Source: DATKZH01 sp035528065
GTDB taxonomy: Bacteria > Planctomycetota > Planctomycetia > Pirellulales > Thermoguttaceae
Reading direction: 5' to 3'
Assembly: GCA_035528065.1 (NCBI GenBank)
Contig: DATKZH010000207.1
Coordinates: forward strand, 1 to 64,000
DNA length: 64,000 nucleotides
Position 1 is the first letter of the stretch. The number at the start of each line of letters is the position of its first letter. Under the pieces are notes generated by a model. It made no database searches, was not told the DNA's origin, and saw only the letters and a list, made by a program, of their open reading frames with translations. A program made the translations under genes and the position numbers. Of this stretch, positions 47,653 through 56,186 are shown in pieces.

Positions 47653-48909
47653 TCAGTTCGGACCGGGCAGGTCTCCCCCCTCGTCCCTCGACGGCTCGCG
47701 TTCCCACCGGACCACGATCTCGCGTGTTTGGGCGAAGTCGACGGGCCCCACCTCCTGATCGGCCAGACCCTCGCGCTTCAGCACGGCGTGATGGACGCGG
47801 GCCGGCAGGTCGGGCACGGTGCACGGCGTTCGGTACGGCGTTCCGTCCGGCGTCAACAGCAGCTTGCCGTCCAGGGAGATGGTCGCCTCGAACGGCTCGG
47901 TGACGAAGTTGACGTGGACCCGCTCCGGGGGTCCCGCCCGTGCGGGGTCGACGTGAGCCTGCTCGGGCGGGGTCGGCCAGAGCGCCCACGCCACGGCGAC
48001 CAGGGCAACCACCAGACATGCAACCGAAACCGCGATCCGGCGCCGCGACCGCGATCGGCCCGTCGCGGTGGGCCTTTCGGCCGTCTCCAGTCCGGCGAGC
48101 ATGTGGCCGGCGTCGCGGAACCGCTGGTCCGGATCGGGCTGGCATGCCCGAAGCACGAGCCGGTTCAATCGCGCCAACGCCGGGTTGTCGCCAATCTGGC
48201 GGACCCGCTCCCCCACCAAGCAGGGAAAGCGATCGGCCGGCAAGCCGGTGACCATCTCGTAGATCACCAGGCCCGCGGCGTAGACGTCGGCCCGGGTGTC
48301 CATGCGACCGTCGGGCGGCATGTAGAGCCGCGTTCCCACGCGCGACGCCTGCCGGTCGGCCTCGGTCAGAAGCCCGAAGTCGGCCAGCTTGAGCTGCCCG
48401 TCCACGAACAGGCAATTCGACGGCTTCACGTCGCGGTGGACCATACCCGCCGCGTGGAGGCAGGCCAGGCCGGCGAGCAACTCGCGGGCGCGACGGAGAC
48501 ATGCCTCGGGCGCCAACGGGCCGCTTTCGAGGCGGCTTTCCAACGTAGCCGGTCGATAGCTCGGGTCCGAAGGATCCGCGATGCCCGAGGCGTCGTCGGC
48601 CAGGTCCATCACGTAGAAGAGGTGGTCGGCCGTCTTGCCCACGTGGTGGATCGCCAGCAGGTTGGGATGCTCCGTGCCGACGCGGCCTTCGAGATAGGTG
48701 AGCGACGCGATCTCGCGACCGGCCGGATCGACGCGCCCGCCCCCGCGCAAAGGAATCAGCTTGACGGCCCGGAGCCTGCCCGTGGTCTGGTTTCGCCCCA
48801 GCCACACCCGGCCGAAGCCGCCTTCGCCAACCGAGCGGAGCAGCTCGAAGTCCGGAACGTCGGGCGGCCGCGTCTGATCGTACGAGGAACTCGTGACGTG
48901 ATCGCTCAC
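47653..48909 (-). CDS. Ser/Thr protein kinase with transmembrane helix and PEGA domain
   Basis: About 418 aa from the GTG at 48909 (VSDHVTSSSYDQTRPP); a TTG at 48918 is also possible. Hanks-type kinase: Gly loop SVGEGGFGRVWLG, lysine in RAVKLIPL, HRDVKPSNCLF catalytic loop, DFGLL, RADVYAAGLVIYEMVTG. One membrane helix (VSVACLVVALVAVAWALW) precedes an extracytoplasmic PEGA-like domain (VNFVTEPFEATISLDGKLLL). Placed 13 bases after an ECF sigma gene, the arrangement known for planctomycete ECF-STK pairs in which the kinase controls the sigma factor. Confidence 0.92.
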   Translation of the reverse strand: MSDHVTSSSYDQTRPPDVPDFELLRSVGEGGFGRVWLGRNQTTGRLRAVKLIPLRGGGRVDPAGREIASLTYLEGRVGTEHPNLLAIHHVGKTADHLFYVMDLADDASGIADPSDPSYRPATLESRLESGPLAPEACLRRARELLAGLACLHAAGMVHRDVKPSNCLFVDGQLKLADFGLLTEADRQASRVGTRLYMPPDGRMDTRADVYAAGLVIYEMVTGLPADRFPCLVGERVRQIGDNPALARLNRLVLRACQPDPDQRFRDAGHMLAGLETAERPTATGRSRSRRRIAVSVACLVVALVAVAWALWPTPPEQAHVDPARAGPPERVHVNFVTEPFEATISLDGKLLLTPDGTPYRTPCTVPDLPARVHHAVLKREGLADQEVGPVDFAQTREIVVRWEREPSRDEGGDLPGPN

Positions 48910-48922
48910 GGGTAGCAAGCCC

Positions 48923-49612
48923 CTATCTCGATCGCATGGTTTTGGCGATTCGGGTGGTCAATGATCGCTGGGCAGCCGGGCTGGGTAGTAACTCGAGCGC
49001 CTGCTTGACGCCGTCGCGGAGCCGGCCGTTCTCCCGATACGTGGCGCCCAACTCCTTGAGCCGCGCGAACACCTTCCGGCGGGCCTGGTACACGGCGTTA
49101 CGGCTGAGCCCCGTAATCCGGGCGACCTCACTGCCCGACATTTCGCCGAGCGTGAGCAGCTCGAACGCCTGATAGGTTCGCGGGTTGACCTCCCGCCGGA
49201 CCACGTCCAACAGCACGGCCAACAGCGACGCCTCGAAGACCGCCTGCCACGCCTCGTCGGGCGTGGCGTCTTCGGCTTCCACGTCCAGGACGCCGACGTC
49301 CGAGTCGCCCCCGCGGGCTCGCACCCGCTCACTCGGTCGGCGGCGAAACTCGTACACCTTGTTTCGCACCACCCCGCAGAGCCAGTCGCGGAAACGCCCC
49401 CGGGCAGGATCGTAGCGAAACACGTCGCGGCCCTGGAACAGCGTCAGCATCACGTCCTGGACGATCTCCTCGGCGGTGTGCTCGGAGCAGGCCCGGGCCC
49501 TGGCCGCGGCGTAGATCAGGCGCCCGTAGCGCTCGAAGAACTCGTCCCAGACAAGCGGGTCGGCCCCGTCGTGGAGTCGCTCCAGGAGTGTCGCGCGGGT
49601 TTCGTCGTTCAT
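48923..49612 (-). CDS. ECF RNA polymerase sigma factor (ECF-STK type)
   Basis: 229 aa. Region 2: WDEFFERYGRLIYAAARA, AEEIVQDVMLTLFQ, GRFRDWLCGVVRNKVYEFRR; region 4: YQAFELLTLGEMSGSEVARI and GLSRNAVYQARRKVFARLKE. No anti-sigma factor gene is next to it; instead a transmembrane Ser/Thr kinase follows in the same operon, so control by phosphorylation is a reasonable inference. A ~35-residue tail after region 4 (RLRDGVKQALELLPSPAAQR) is a candidate regulatory segment. Confidence 0.9.
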   Translation of the reverse strand: MNDETRATLLERLHDGADPLVWDEFFERYGRLIYAAARARACSEHTAEEIVQDVMLTLFQGRDVFRYDPARGRFRDWLCGVVRNKVYEFRRRPSERVRARGGDSDVGVLDVEAEDATPDEAWQAVFEASLLAVLLDVVRREVNPRTYQAFELLTLGEMSGSEVARITGLSRNAVYQARRKVFARLKELGATYRENGRLRDGVKQALELLPSPAAQRSLTTRIAKTMRSR

Positions 49613-49869
49613 GCCGGCCGTGCCCGAAGGCGTCGATTCCCGGTTGTTCTGTGGCGGACGTGACGAATTGGTCCTATTCTACGGCAGACTCAGATAATCT
49701 CAAGAAAGCCGCACAGATTTCCGCGCCTTCGCGCAAATACTCAGTAGTGGATTGGGCACTCCGACACGGGATGGCCCGTTCAGGAACACTCGTGGACTCA
49801 TACCGTCACGTGCAAGGAACGCCATCTTGGATGGCCCGGGAGAGGTTCTGCGCTCGAAAGAAGCCTGCA

Positions 49870-51339
49870 ATGAAGAAGACGACTCTACTGGCTTTGGTGG
49901 TCTTGCTGGGAATTGCCCCGAGGTGCGCGATGGCGGAACCCGGGGATCTCTTGCAGACCTTCTTGAACCCGCGGGGAACCACCTACCCGTCAGGCTCGCA
50001 CTTTTGGGTCCGCGGGGGCGTGACCGCGGTCGGCGAAAACCTCCTGGTCGGTTTTCCCTTTGACGATACCTTCGGCGCCGATGCGGGAATCGCCTACCTG
50101 TTCGACGCGTCGACGGGAGAGGTCCTGCGTACCTTCAAGAGTCCAAACCCGGCCGTCGACGGCAATTTCGGCTGCTCCGTGGCTGCCGTAGAAAACCGGG
50201 TCCTGATCGGCGCGTACCATGAGCCGACGGAACACGTCAAACGGGCGGGGAACGCCTACATCTTTGACGCGTCGACGGGGAAGCTTCTGCACACCCTCGT
50301 CAAGCCCAGTCGCGCTGCCGACGACCGGTTTGGGTGGCCCGCAACCGTGCTGGGCGAGAACTTCGTGGTGAGCTCGAAATGGGACGACACGGGTGCCAAG
50401 GACGCCGGAGCCGTCTTTACGTACGATAGCTCTACGGGGGAGCTATTGCAGGCCTTTCGCAGGCCCGAACCGGTTGCCGACGAAGGTTTCGGCTCTGCCA
50501 TAGCGGCGGTCGGCGAGAATCTAATCGTCGGCGACTACCGGGACGACACCAAGGGACCGAACGCCGGAGCCGCCTACCTGTTCGATGGTGGCACGGGCGA
50601 ACTCCTCCACACTTTCTACAATCCGGAGCCGGGCAGAAAGAACGGTTTCGCTTTTGCCGTGGCCGCGCTGAGCAACAACGTCCTTGTCGTCGACAAGAGC
50701 TTCCATCCTACCCATGCTCACGGCGGAGTGGTCTATCTCTTTGATGGTGTCACGGGGGAGTTGATGCGGACCTTCTGCAACCCCGCGCCGGCTATAGAGG
50801 ACGGTTTTGGCCAATCCGTCGCGGCGGTGGGCGGCAACGTGTTGGTGAGCGCAAATCACGCCAACGCCAACGGCTTCAACGTCGGCGCCGCTTACTTGTT
50901 CGACGGCTCCAGCGGCAAGCCGCTGCATACGTTCTTGAACCCAACGCCCGCGTGGGACGATCATTTCGGACTTACGGTGGCCGCACTTGGCAACAACCTC
51001 GTCATCACAGCTCCCTTTGACGATACGGCCGGCATCGACGGCGGGGCCGTCTATCTGTTTGAAGGCGGGTCTTCCGCGGAGTTCAAAGCTCACGAGCCTC
51101 CCGTGACCAAGGCCGAGACGCCGACCACTCGACTCTACGTCCGGACGAGTCCACCCGGCGCAAAGGTCCACCTGGACGGACAGCCGATCGGCACGTCGCC
51201 CGGACTCTTCTTCGCCCCGCCCGGCGATTGCAGCGTGACCGTAGAGCTGAAAGGCTACGAGCCCCACTCGCAGCCGGTGAAAGTCATCAGCGGGCAGATC
51301 ACCCGTGTGGAAGTGCAACTCGAGAGAACCGCTCCGTAG
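49870..51339 (+). CDS. secreted FG-GAP repeat protein with C-terminal PEGA domain
   Basis: 489 aa. The ATG at 49870 is chosen since it gives a signal peptide MKKTTLLALVVLLGIAPRCA; the frame is open further upstream. Seven ~58-residue FG-GAP-type repeats follow (AVGENLLVGFPFDDTFGADA, AYLFDASTGEVLRTF pattern), the shape of a beta-propeller, then a PEGA domain RLYVRTSPPGAKVHLDGQPI to the end. Transcribed divergently from the sigma/kinase unit, whose kinase also has a PEGA-like domain; the ECF sigma might control it, which is only a suggestion from position. Confidence 0.85.
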   Translation: MKKTTLLALVVLLGIAPRCAMAEPGDLLQTFLNPRGTTYPSGSHFWVRGGVTAVGENLLVGFPFDDTFGADAGIAYLFDASTGEVLRTFKSPNPAVDGNFGCSVAAVENRVLIGAYHEPTEHVKRAGNAYIFDASTGKLLHTLVKPSRAADDRFGWPATVLGENFVVSSKWDDTGAKDAGAVFTYDSSTGELLQAFRRPEPVADEGFGSAIAAVGENLIVGDYRDDTKGPNAGAAYLFDGGTGELLHTFYNPEPGRKNGFAFAVAALSNNVLVVDKSFHPTHAHGGVVYLFDGVTGELMRTFCNPAPAIEDGFGQSVAAVGGNVLVSANHANANGFNVGAAYLFDGSSGKPLHTFLNPTPAWDDHFGLTVAALGNNLVITAPFDDTAGIDGGAVYLFEGGSSAEFKAHEPPVTKAETPTTRLYVRTSPPGAKVHLDGQPIGTSPGLFFAPPGDCSVTVELKGYEPHSQPVKVISGQITRVEVQLERTAP

Positions 51340-51481
51340 CTTGGTAGCGCGCGTGAAACGCACCATCTACGGGGAAGCACGCTTTTTCGCGGCGATTATG
51401 AGGATGCGGTCGACCGGGTGAGCCGTTCAATCGACCAGCGCCGCCGGAGTCCGGCATCGACCTCTAGGTGGCGGGGTTGGC

Positions 51482-53380
51482 TCACCATTCCGCCAGCGGC
51501 TTGACCTCGGACGCCGGCACAGGCTCCGGCTCTTGATCGAACGGGGTGAAGATTACCGCCAGACGCAGACTGCGGACCTGGGGCAGGTGAACGGCCAGCT
51601 TGCGGATATCGCGGTTGCGGCGTTGGCCTTCCGGGTTGGGCGAGCTGGGGAGCGGCTCGGCCGGACGGACCTCGAACCGGGCGTCGGCGGGGGTCACGAT
51701 CCGCGCCCGGAGCTTCGAGTCTCCCTGCTGGAGCGTGGCAACGCGGCCGTCGGTCTCCAGGGCAACCGTGGCGGGCGTGTGCATGAACCACCAGAGATCG
51801 ACGGGCTTCTCCGCGTCGAGCTCGTCCTGGACGATCACCTGCCGGCGGTCGCGCATGGCCACGCCCCGCTCGACGCGCCGGGCGTGCTTGGCGTAGGCGG
51901 GCGTCAGATCGGCGACCGCATACGCCCACTCGGGCGCGGACGCGAAGCGGCTGATCCTGGCGGTCGCCCGGGGCTCCTGGTCGGGCCCGTCGCCCGGATT
52001 GACGACGAGCGTATTGTGCCCTTCGGCGCGGAGTCGGTAGTACGTGTAGCGCTTCGAGCCGAAGTAGCCGGGCAGGTTGTAGTCGTCGCCGCCGAGATCG
52101 ACGGCCCAGCGGTGGCCGGAACCGTCGAGCACGAAGGAGCCGAGGTCGAGATGGTTGTGGTTGACCTCGTTGCTGCCGGCCTGGACGCCGACGAACATCG
52201 CGCCCGGGTCGGTCCAGTGGCTGCGGAGCGTGACGGCGTCGACGTTGCGCCAATGCTTGTCGAGCGGCAACCCGGCGGCGACGGGGTCCTGGCCGGAATC
52301 CCGGTACCAGACCATCGCGGCGGCCGAGGGCTTGCCGCGGCTTAGGGCAAACCAATCATACACGGGCCGGTCGAATCGCCGGCCGAGCCAGAACAGGCAT
52401 TCGGCCCGCCCGAATCGGTCGCCGCTGTCGGAGAAGTTGAACGTCCGGCCGGTGGGGCCGGTCATGTACATCGGGAACAGCCCGGTGTCGGCGAAGCCTT
52501 CCATTTCCGAGAGTCCGAAGTCGGTGCCCAAGCCCGACTCCAACGCGGCCAGCATCACCACGTTGTACTGCGTGGCGTAGCCCCAGTAGCCGGGACCTTC
52601 CCCCCAGGCGCCGTCGGGGGCGTAGCTGTTCATGGCCAGCGGCAAGCTCACGAGGGCGCCGCGGAGTATCTCGCCGGCCAGCTCGGGCTCTTCGTCGCCG
52701 ACGGCCAGTGCGCCCGCGGTCATCCCGCCGTTGCAGACCTGGTTCCAGTTGTGGATCGAGCGAGCCCACCAGCCCCCGTCGCGGTAGACCTCGAGCCCCG
52801 GCTTCAGGCCGAGCTCGACGATTGCCCCGCGGATCGTCGCCCGCTGCGATTCCGTCCAGGTGTCGTACAGCCAGTCGTAGGCGATGGCCAGGGCATGGGT
52901 CATCTCGGCCGTGTCGAGGAAGTGGCGGGGATTGAAGTCGGGGAATTGGGCAACGGTTTGGAGTTCTTGCCAAAGCCGGTCGAGGTAGCGATCTTCGCCG
53001 TGCAACCGGTACATCAAGGCCAACGTGTAGGTCCGCCCCAGCACGCGGCGGCTGGTGCTCAGAAGGCGCTTCCCGTCGGGCAGGACGTGGCGGGGCAGCG
53101 AGGCCTCGAGGATCTTGTCGGCCTCGCGCTTGACCTCGTCGTCCCACTCCTTCAGCGCCCGGTCGGTGTTGACGCGGCGGCGGAGCTCCTGGAAGCCTTG
53201 CTCGTCGATCAGGAGCCGGGGATGGGTCGGCTTCAGTCGCTCCATCAGCTTCTCGGGCGACGGAACGCTTTGGGCGACCGGGGCTTTGGGCGGCGCCGCG
53301 GAGGACCGGGCCGACGCGACCAGTCCGACGAGCAAGACCGCGAACACCGCGCAGCGAAGGCATGGGAAAACGCGACTCAT
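51482..53380 (-). CDS. secreted heparinase II/III-like polysaccharide lyase
   Basis: 632 aa from the ATG at 53380, eight bases after AGAAGGAA, with a signal peptide (CAVFAVLLVGLVASARSSA). N-terminal alpha/alpha toroid (HPRLLIDEQGFQEL, IAYDWLYDTW, SIHNWNQVCNGG) and a C-terminal antiparallel beta region with NEVNHNHLDLGSFVLDGSGH, the conserved heparinase II/III His pair, and AEGHNTLVVNPG. Substrate is probably an acidic polysaccharide such as alginate or a sulfated glycan; this cannot be decided. Isolated on its strand between the PEGA gene and the glycosyltransferase. Confidence 0.88.
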   Translation of the reverse strand: MSRVFPCLRCAVFAVLLVGLVASARSSAAPPKAPVAQSVPSPEKLMERLKPTHPRLLIDEQGFQELRRRVNTDRALKEWDDEVKREADKILEASLPRHVLPDGKRLLSTSRRVLGRTYTLALMYRLHGEDRYLDRLWQELQTVAQFPDFNPRHFLDTAEMTHALAIAYDWLYDTWTESQRATIRGAIVELGLKPGLEVYRDGGWWARSIHNWNQVCNGGMTAGALAVGDEEPELAGEILRGALVSLPLAMNSYAPDGAWGEGPGYWGYATQYNVVMLAALESGLGTDFGLSEMEGFADTGLFPMYMTGPTGRTFNFSDSGDRFGRAECLFWLGRRFDRPVYDWFALSRGKPSAAAMVWYRDSGQDPVAAGLPLDKHWRNVDAVTLRSHWTDPGAMFVGVQAGSNEVNHNHLDLGSFVLDGSGHRWAVDLGGDDYNLPGYFGSKRYTYYRLRAEGHNTLVVNPGDGPDQEPRATARISRFASAPEWAYAVADLTPAYAKHARRVERGVAMRDRRQVIVQDELDAEKPVDLWWFMHTPATVALETDGRVATLQQGDSKLRARIVTPADARFEVRPAEPLPSSPNPEGQRRNRDIRKLAVHLPQVRSLRLAVIFTPFDQEPEPVPASEVKPLAEW

Positions 53381-54008
53381 GGGCGAGGTTCCTTCTGGGG
53401 GGTGGCTCTGGCGGGGACTTCGAGGGCAGGCTACCGGGGGCAGGCGGTTCTTGGGAAGCAGGCCGAGACGGAACCGGACGTCTTCCCGAGCAACTTGCAT
53501 CCGCCAAGGCTGCCGGGCATTTACCGGCCCCAGTTTAGGCAACCCAAAGGGCCGCTGCAACTCGCCGCGTGCGACGCGCCTGCCAGGTCCCGCCCGAACG
53601 CCGGCACGTAGTCCATCCGTATTGCCGACCGGATACCTGTCTTCGTGCGTGGCAAGCCTCGCTCCCGATGACGTTGCCGGCGCACACGACCGACGGACGC
53701 AGGGGAGTCCAAGGTCACTCCTCGGGCACGGAAAAGTGCTCTTGACCTACCGTTGCCCTTTCCACGATAGACATGCCCCGATCTGGCGCGATCCCGTCGA
53801 CGCGTGACCGAGCTTGAAAAGCAGAAAGATGAGGAGAATAGCTGGTCTGAGTGACGCCAGGCGAGTGCGCAGTTAGGGACTTCCGGCAAGGGCAGGAAAT
53901 CTAGGGGGCACGGAAAGGCGGTTTGCAGGCTTCCACGAGTAGACTGATTCCTCGATCATCGGTGGCCGATGTAAGACGAAACGGAAGGCCACTGGGAGAG
54001 ATCGTGCA
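53381..54008. other. intergenic region
   Basis: 628 bases between divergently transcribed lyase and glycosyltransferase genes. Several chance frames overlap here but none shows a domain or signal. Promoters for both neighbours must lie here; none was clear. Confidence 0.4.
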
Positions 54009-54848
54009 ATGCGGGTTTCGGTGATCCTGAGCACGTACAACGCCCCCGAATGGCTGGAGAAGGTCGTTTGGGGCTATTCGTTCCAGAGCCACCGCGATTT
54101 CGAGTTTCTGTTGGCCGACGACGGCTCCACGCACGAGACGGGCCTGCTCGTCCATCGACTCCGCAGGCAAACGGGACTGGACATCCATCACGTCTGGCAC
54201 GAGGATCGCGGGTTTCGCAAGTGCACGATCCTCAACAGGGCCATCGAGGCTGCCACGGGCGATTACCTGATCTTCTCCGACGGCGACTGCATCCCGCGCG
54301 GGGACTTCGTCGCACGGCACGTGGAGCTTGCCCGGCCCCGATGCCTGCTCTCCGGCGGTTACATTCGGCTGCCGATGGGCGTGAGCAAGCGAATCACGGT
54401 CGAGGACGTTTTCGAGGGGCGGGCGACCGATCCCGGATGGCTGTTCGCCCACGGCTTGCGGGACCCGAAGTGCCGGCTCCGACTCGCCTCCGGACGCCTG
54501 GTGCCCCGAATCCTCGACATGTTGACCACGACCCGGGCGACGCTGAACGGATGCAACGCCTCGACCTGGAAAAGCGACGTCGTCCGGGTCAACGGCTTCG
54601 ATGAGCGGATGGGATACGGCGGCTTGGACCGGGAGCTGGGCGAGCGGCTGGTCAACGCGGGCGTTCGACCGATCCAGGTCCGTTACCGCGCCGTCTGCGT
54701 GCACCTCGACCATGCCCGGGGATACGTCTCGGAAGACGCCTGGTGGGCCAACCACGCGCTGCGTCGGGAAACGCGCCGCAACAAAGCGGTATGGACGCCC
54801 TGCGGCATTCGCAGAGCCCCCCAATCGCCCCAGCGGCGGGCGGCCTGA
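54009..54848 (+). CDS. glycosyltransferase family 2
   Basis: 279 aa, starting right after a GGGAGAG site. GT-A fold: VSVILSTYNAPEWLEK, nucleotide-binding DDGS (37-40), metal-binding DGD (91-93), GGYIRLP, and a galactosyltransferase-like C-terminal block VNGFDERMGYGGLDRELGER. Cytoplasmic or membrane-associated transfer of a nucleotide sugar to a glycan or lipid carrier is expected; donor unknown. It runs convergently toward the reverse transcriptase gene, with 29 bases between stops, so it is not part of that transcript. Confidence 0.9.
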   Translation: MRVSVILSTYNAPEWLEKVVWGYSFQSHRDFEFLLADDGSTHETGLLVHRLRRQTGLDIHHVWHEDRGFRKCTILNRAIEAATGDYLIFSDGDCIPRGDFVARHVELARPRCLLSGGYIRLPMGVSKRITVEDVFEGRATDPGWLFAHGLRDPKCRLRLASGRLVPRILDMLTTTRATLNGCNASTWKSDVVRVNGFDERMGYGGLDRELGERLVNAGVRPIQVRYRAVCVHLDHARGYVSEDAWWANHALRRETRRNKAVWTPCGIRRAPQSPQRRAA

Positions 54849-54877
54849 CGAGGGCCTCTCCGTCGTCCGCGCCGAAC

Positions 54878-55882
54878 TCAACGATCGCCCTGGCGCTGCC
54901 GGGCTATCATCGACTGAAGCGCGCTCCAGCCCTCCCGTTGAGCCGGGGTGAGCGTCGGCTTCCTGGCGGAAACGTGGCTTGCCGGATCGCCGGAGGCCGA
55001 TGACGTCTGTTGGGCAAGTCGAGCACGATGCTCGACGGCCCGAAGCCAGCGCCGCGTGGACCTCGGAAGATTGACCTGGTCATTCACCACTAAGCCGGTC
55101 ACGACCTGACGATGATGACGGCGGCGCACGCTCAGCTTCTTCCGGCGGTGCAGCCGGTAGCCTTCCGCCTCGACGACCCTGCGCACGAAGCCCGTGACGT
55201 AGCGGATCGTGTCGGCAGTGCTCTCCAGTCGGGTCACCCTCCATTGCTGGCCGGTGAGAGGATTGCGGCACACGCGTTCCGCGGGCCGGGAATCACCCTC
55301 GTCACATTTGGGGAGAGAGATGGTGATATCGTCGGCATACCGGGTGTACACGGCGCCCAATTTCGCGGCCATGCCGGCCAGCCGCGCGTCGAGACGGTAG
55401 TTGACCAGGTTGCTCAGCCGGGGGCTCGTGGGCGCCCCCTGCGGCAGACCGCGCTCATAGGTGCAAAACCGCATAAGCAGCTTGGTTGCCGGCCGGTTCC
55501 AGCCAATGCGACGGAAGTATTTCTTCACGCGTTTGGCGCGCGTGGAAGGAAAGAAGTCGCACAGGTCGAACCGCAGCACGACGGCCTGGCCCTGATGCGC
55601 CCGGGCGTTGGTGACGATCGACTGCCCGCGCTCAAAACCGGTGGCGGCCGGATGGGCCTTCAGCCGTGTCAGAAGCCGCCGGAGAATGGATCGCTGGAGG
55701 CGTTTCAACTGGTCGTCGGGAGCCAGGATTCGCCGCGTGCCGCCGGACCGCTTGGGGATGGCGAACTCCCGGTAGCGAGGCTCGAACCGACGGAGTTGAC
55801 GCGGGTCGGCCACTCCCAGACGCCGGGCCAGCTCGCCCACGTCGTGACCACGGCCCTTCAGCAGCCAGCTCAGCAACCCCAC
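54878..55882 (-). CDS. retron-type reverse transcriptase
   Basis: 334 aa from the GTG at 55882, six bases after a GGGAGG site; the frame is open 119 codons further but that part covers the RNA gene and is not conserved. Retron features: basic N-terminus ELARRLGV, IPKRSGGTRRILAPDDQL, retron-specific NARAH (NAxxH, 92-96), catalytic RFDLCDFF (D106), GLPQGAPTSPRLSN (145-158), YADD (182-185, bases 55328-55339), and VTG (261-263) in the Y region that recognises the msr hairpin. Odd: ~40 extra residues between YADD and GYRLHRRKK, and a ~70-residue C-terminal tail after VTG. No adjacent nuclease, ATPase or toxin was recognised, so the effector, if any, is unknown. Confidence 0.9.
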   Translation of the reverse strand: MGLLSWLLKGRGHDVGELARRLGVADPRQLRRFEPRYREFAIPKRSGGTRRILAPDDQLKRLQRSILRRLLTRLKAHPAATGFERGQSIVTNARAHQGQAVVLRFDLCDFFPSTRAKRVKKYFRRIGWNRPATKLLMRFCTYERGLPQGAPTSPRLSNLVNYRLDARLAGMAAKLGAVYTRYADDITISLPKCDEGDSRPAERVCRNPLTGQQWRVTRLESTADTIRYVTGFVRRVVEAEGYRLHRRKKLSVRRRHHRQVVTGLVVNDQVNLPRSTRRWLRAVEHRARLAQQTSSASGDPASHVSARKPTLTPAQREGWSALQSMIARQRQGDR

Positions 55883-55926
55883 GACGGGCCTCCCAGGCTC
55901 GGCGCCGAGAAGATGCAACAGACAGA

Positions 55927-55967
55927 GAGGGTGTCGCGGAACGACCTCGCCGATCCGCGACGCCCTC
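55927..55967 (-). promoter_or_regulatory. 14-bp stem-loop upstream of the reverse transcriptase start
   Basis: Arms 55954-55967 and 55927-55940 pair over 14 positions with one mismatch around a 13-base loop. It begins inside the outer part of the a2 repeat and ends 33 bases before the ribosome site. It could separate ncRNA from mRNA by processing, dampen RT translation, or belong to a longer msd. A perfect 12-bp palindrome (55898-55909) lies between it and the ribosome site. Confidence 0.6.
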
Positions 55968-56087
55968 GAGTTGCCTTGCGAAAGGCCGTATTGGGCACCA
56001 ATACGGCTCTGCCGACTGTGTGCAAGTCCAACGGGACCCGGTCGACGAAACATCGACCTGCGCCCGGCAGGGCGCCCCAAGGCAACG
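55962..56087 (-). ncRNA. candidate retron msr-msd RNA
   Basis: About 120 bases just upstream of the RT gene have retron order. a1 GTTGCCTTG (56086-56078) is the exact reverse complement of a2 CAAGGCAAC (55978-55970); GCCC just outside a1 (56090-56087) can also pair with GGGC (55965-55962) across a 4-base bulge. Between them: hairpin GCGCCC-TGCC-GGGCGC (56075-56060), hairpin GGTCGATG-TTT-CGTCGACC (56058-56040, 8 bp with a UUU loop as in known msr hairpins), a short GTCC/GGAC hairpin (56037-56026), then a perfect 10-bp hairpin GCCGTATTGG/CCAATACGGC (56007-55985) as msd. The branching G and cDNA ends are not determined. Structure is inferred by eye. Confidence 0.65.
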
Positions 56088-56093
56088 GGCTTC

Positions 56094-56122
56094 ATTCTCC
56101 GGCACGCGGCCGAGGGCGTCAA
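56094..56122 (-). promoter_or_regulatory. sigma70-like promoter of the retron RNA
   Basis: TTGACG (56122-56117), exactly 17 bases, then GAGAAT (56099-56094; 4 of 6 to TATAAT). Transcription would start near 56087, at the first base of the a1 repeat. The agreement with the independently found RNA end supports both. Confidence 0.5.
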
Positions 56123-56170
56123 TCGCCCGAACGCTCGGATTGCGGGGCCAGCCCGCTTGAGTCGGGCGAG

Positions 56171-56185
56171 CCGCCGGGACGGCGG
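56171..56185 (-). other. hairpin at the end of the STAS gene
   Basis: A perfect 6-bp GC stem with a 3-base loop starts two bases after the STAS stop codon. No T tract follows, so termination is uncertain, but it separates the STAS gene from the retron promoter. Confidence 0.4.
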
Positions 56186-56186
56186 A

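Noticed and set aside
46640..48805. 721-codon open frame across the CDF and kinase genes
   Set aside because: Shadow in another frame of two clearly real genes; composition is Arg/Gly/Ala/Pro-rich with no motif.
53521..53889. 122-codon minus-strand frame in the gap before the glycosyltransferase
   Set aside because: No domain, no ribosome site and a composition typical of random GC-rich DNA.
54009..54848. Glycosyltransferase as retron effector
   Set aside because: It is transcribed toward the RT from the other side with its own ribosome site; nothing ties it to retron function.
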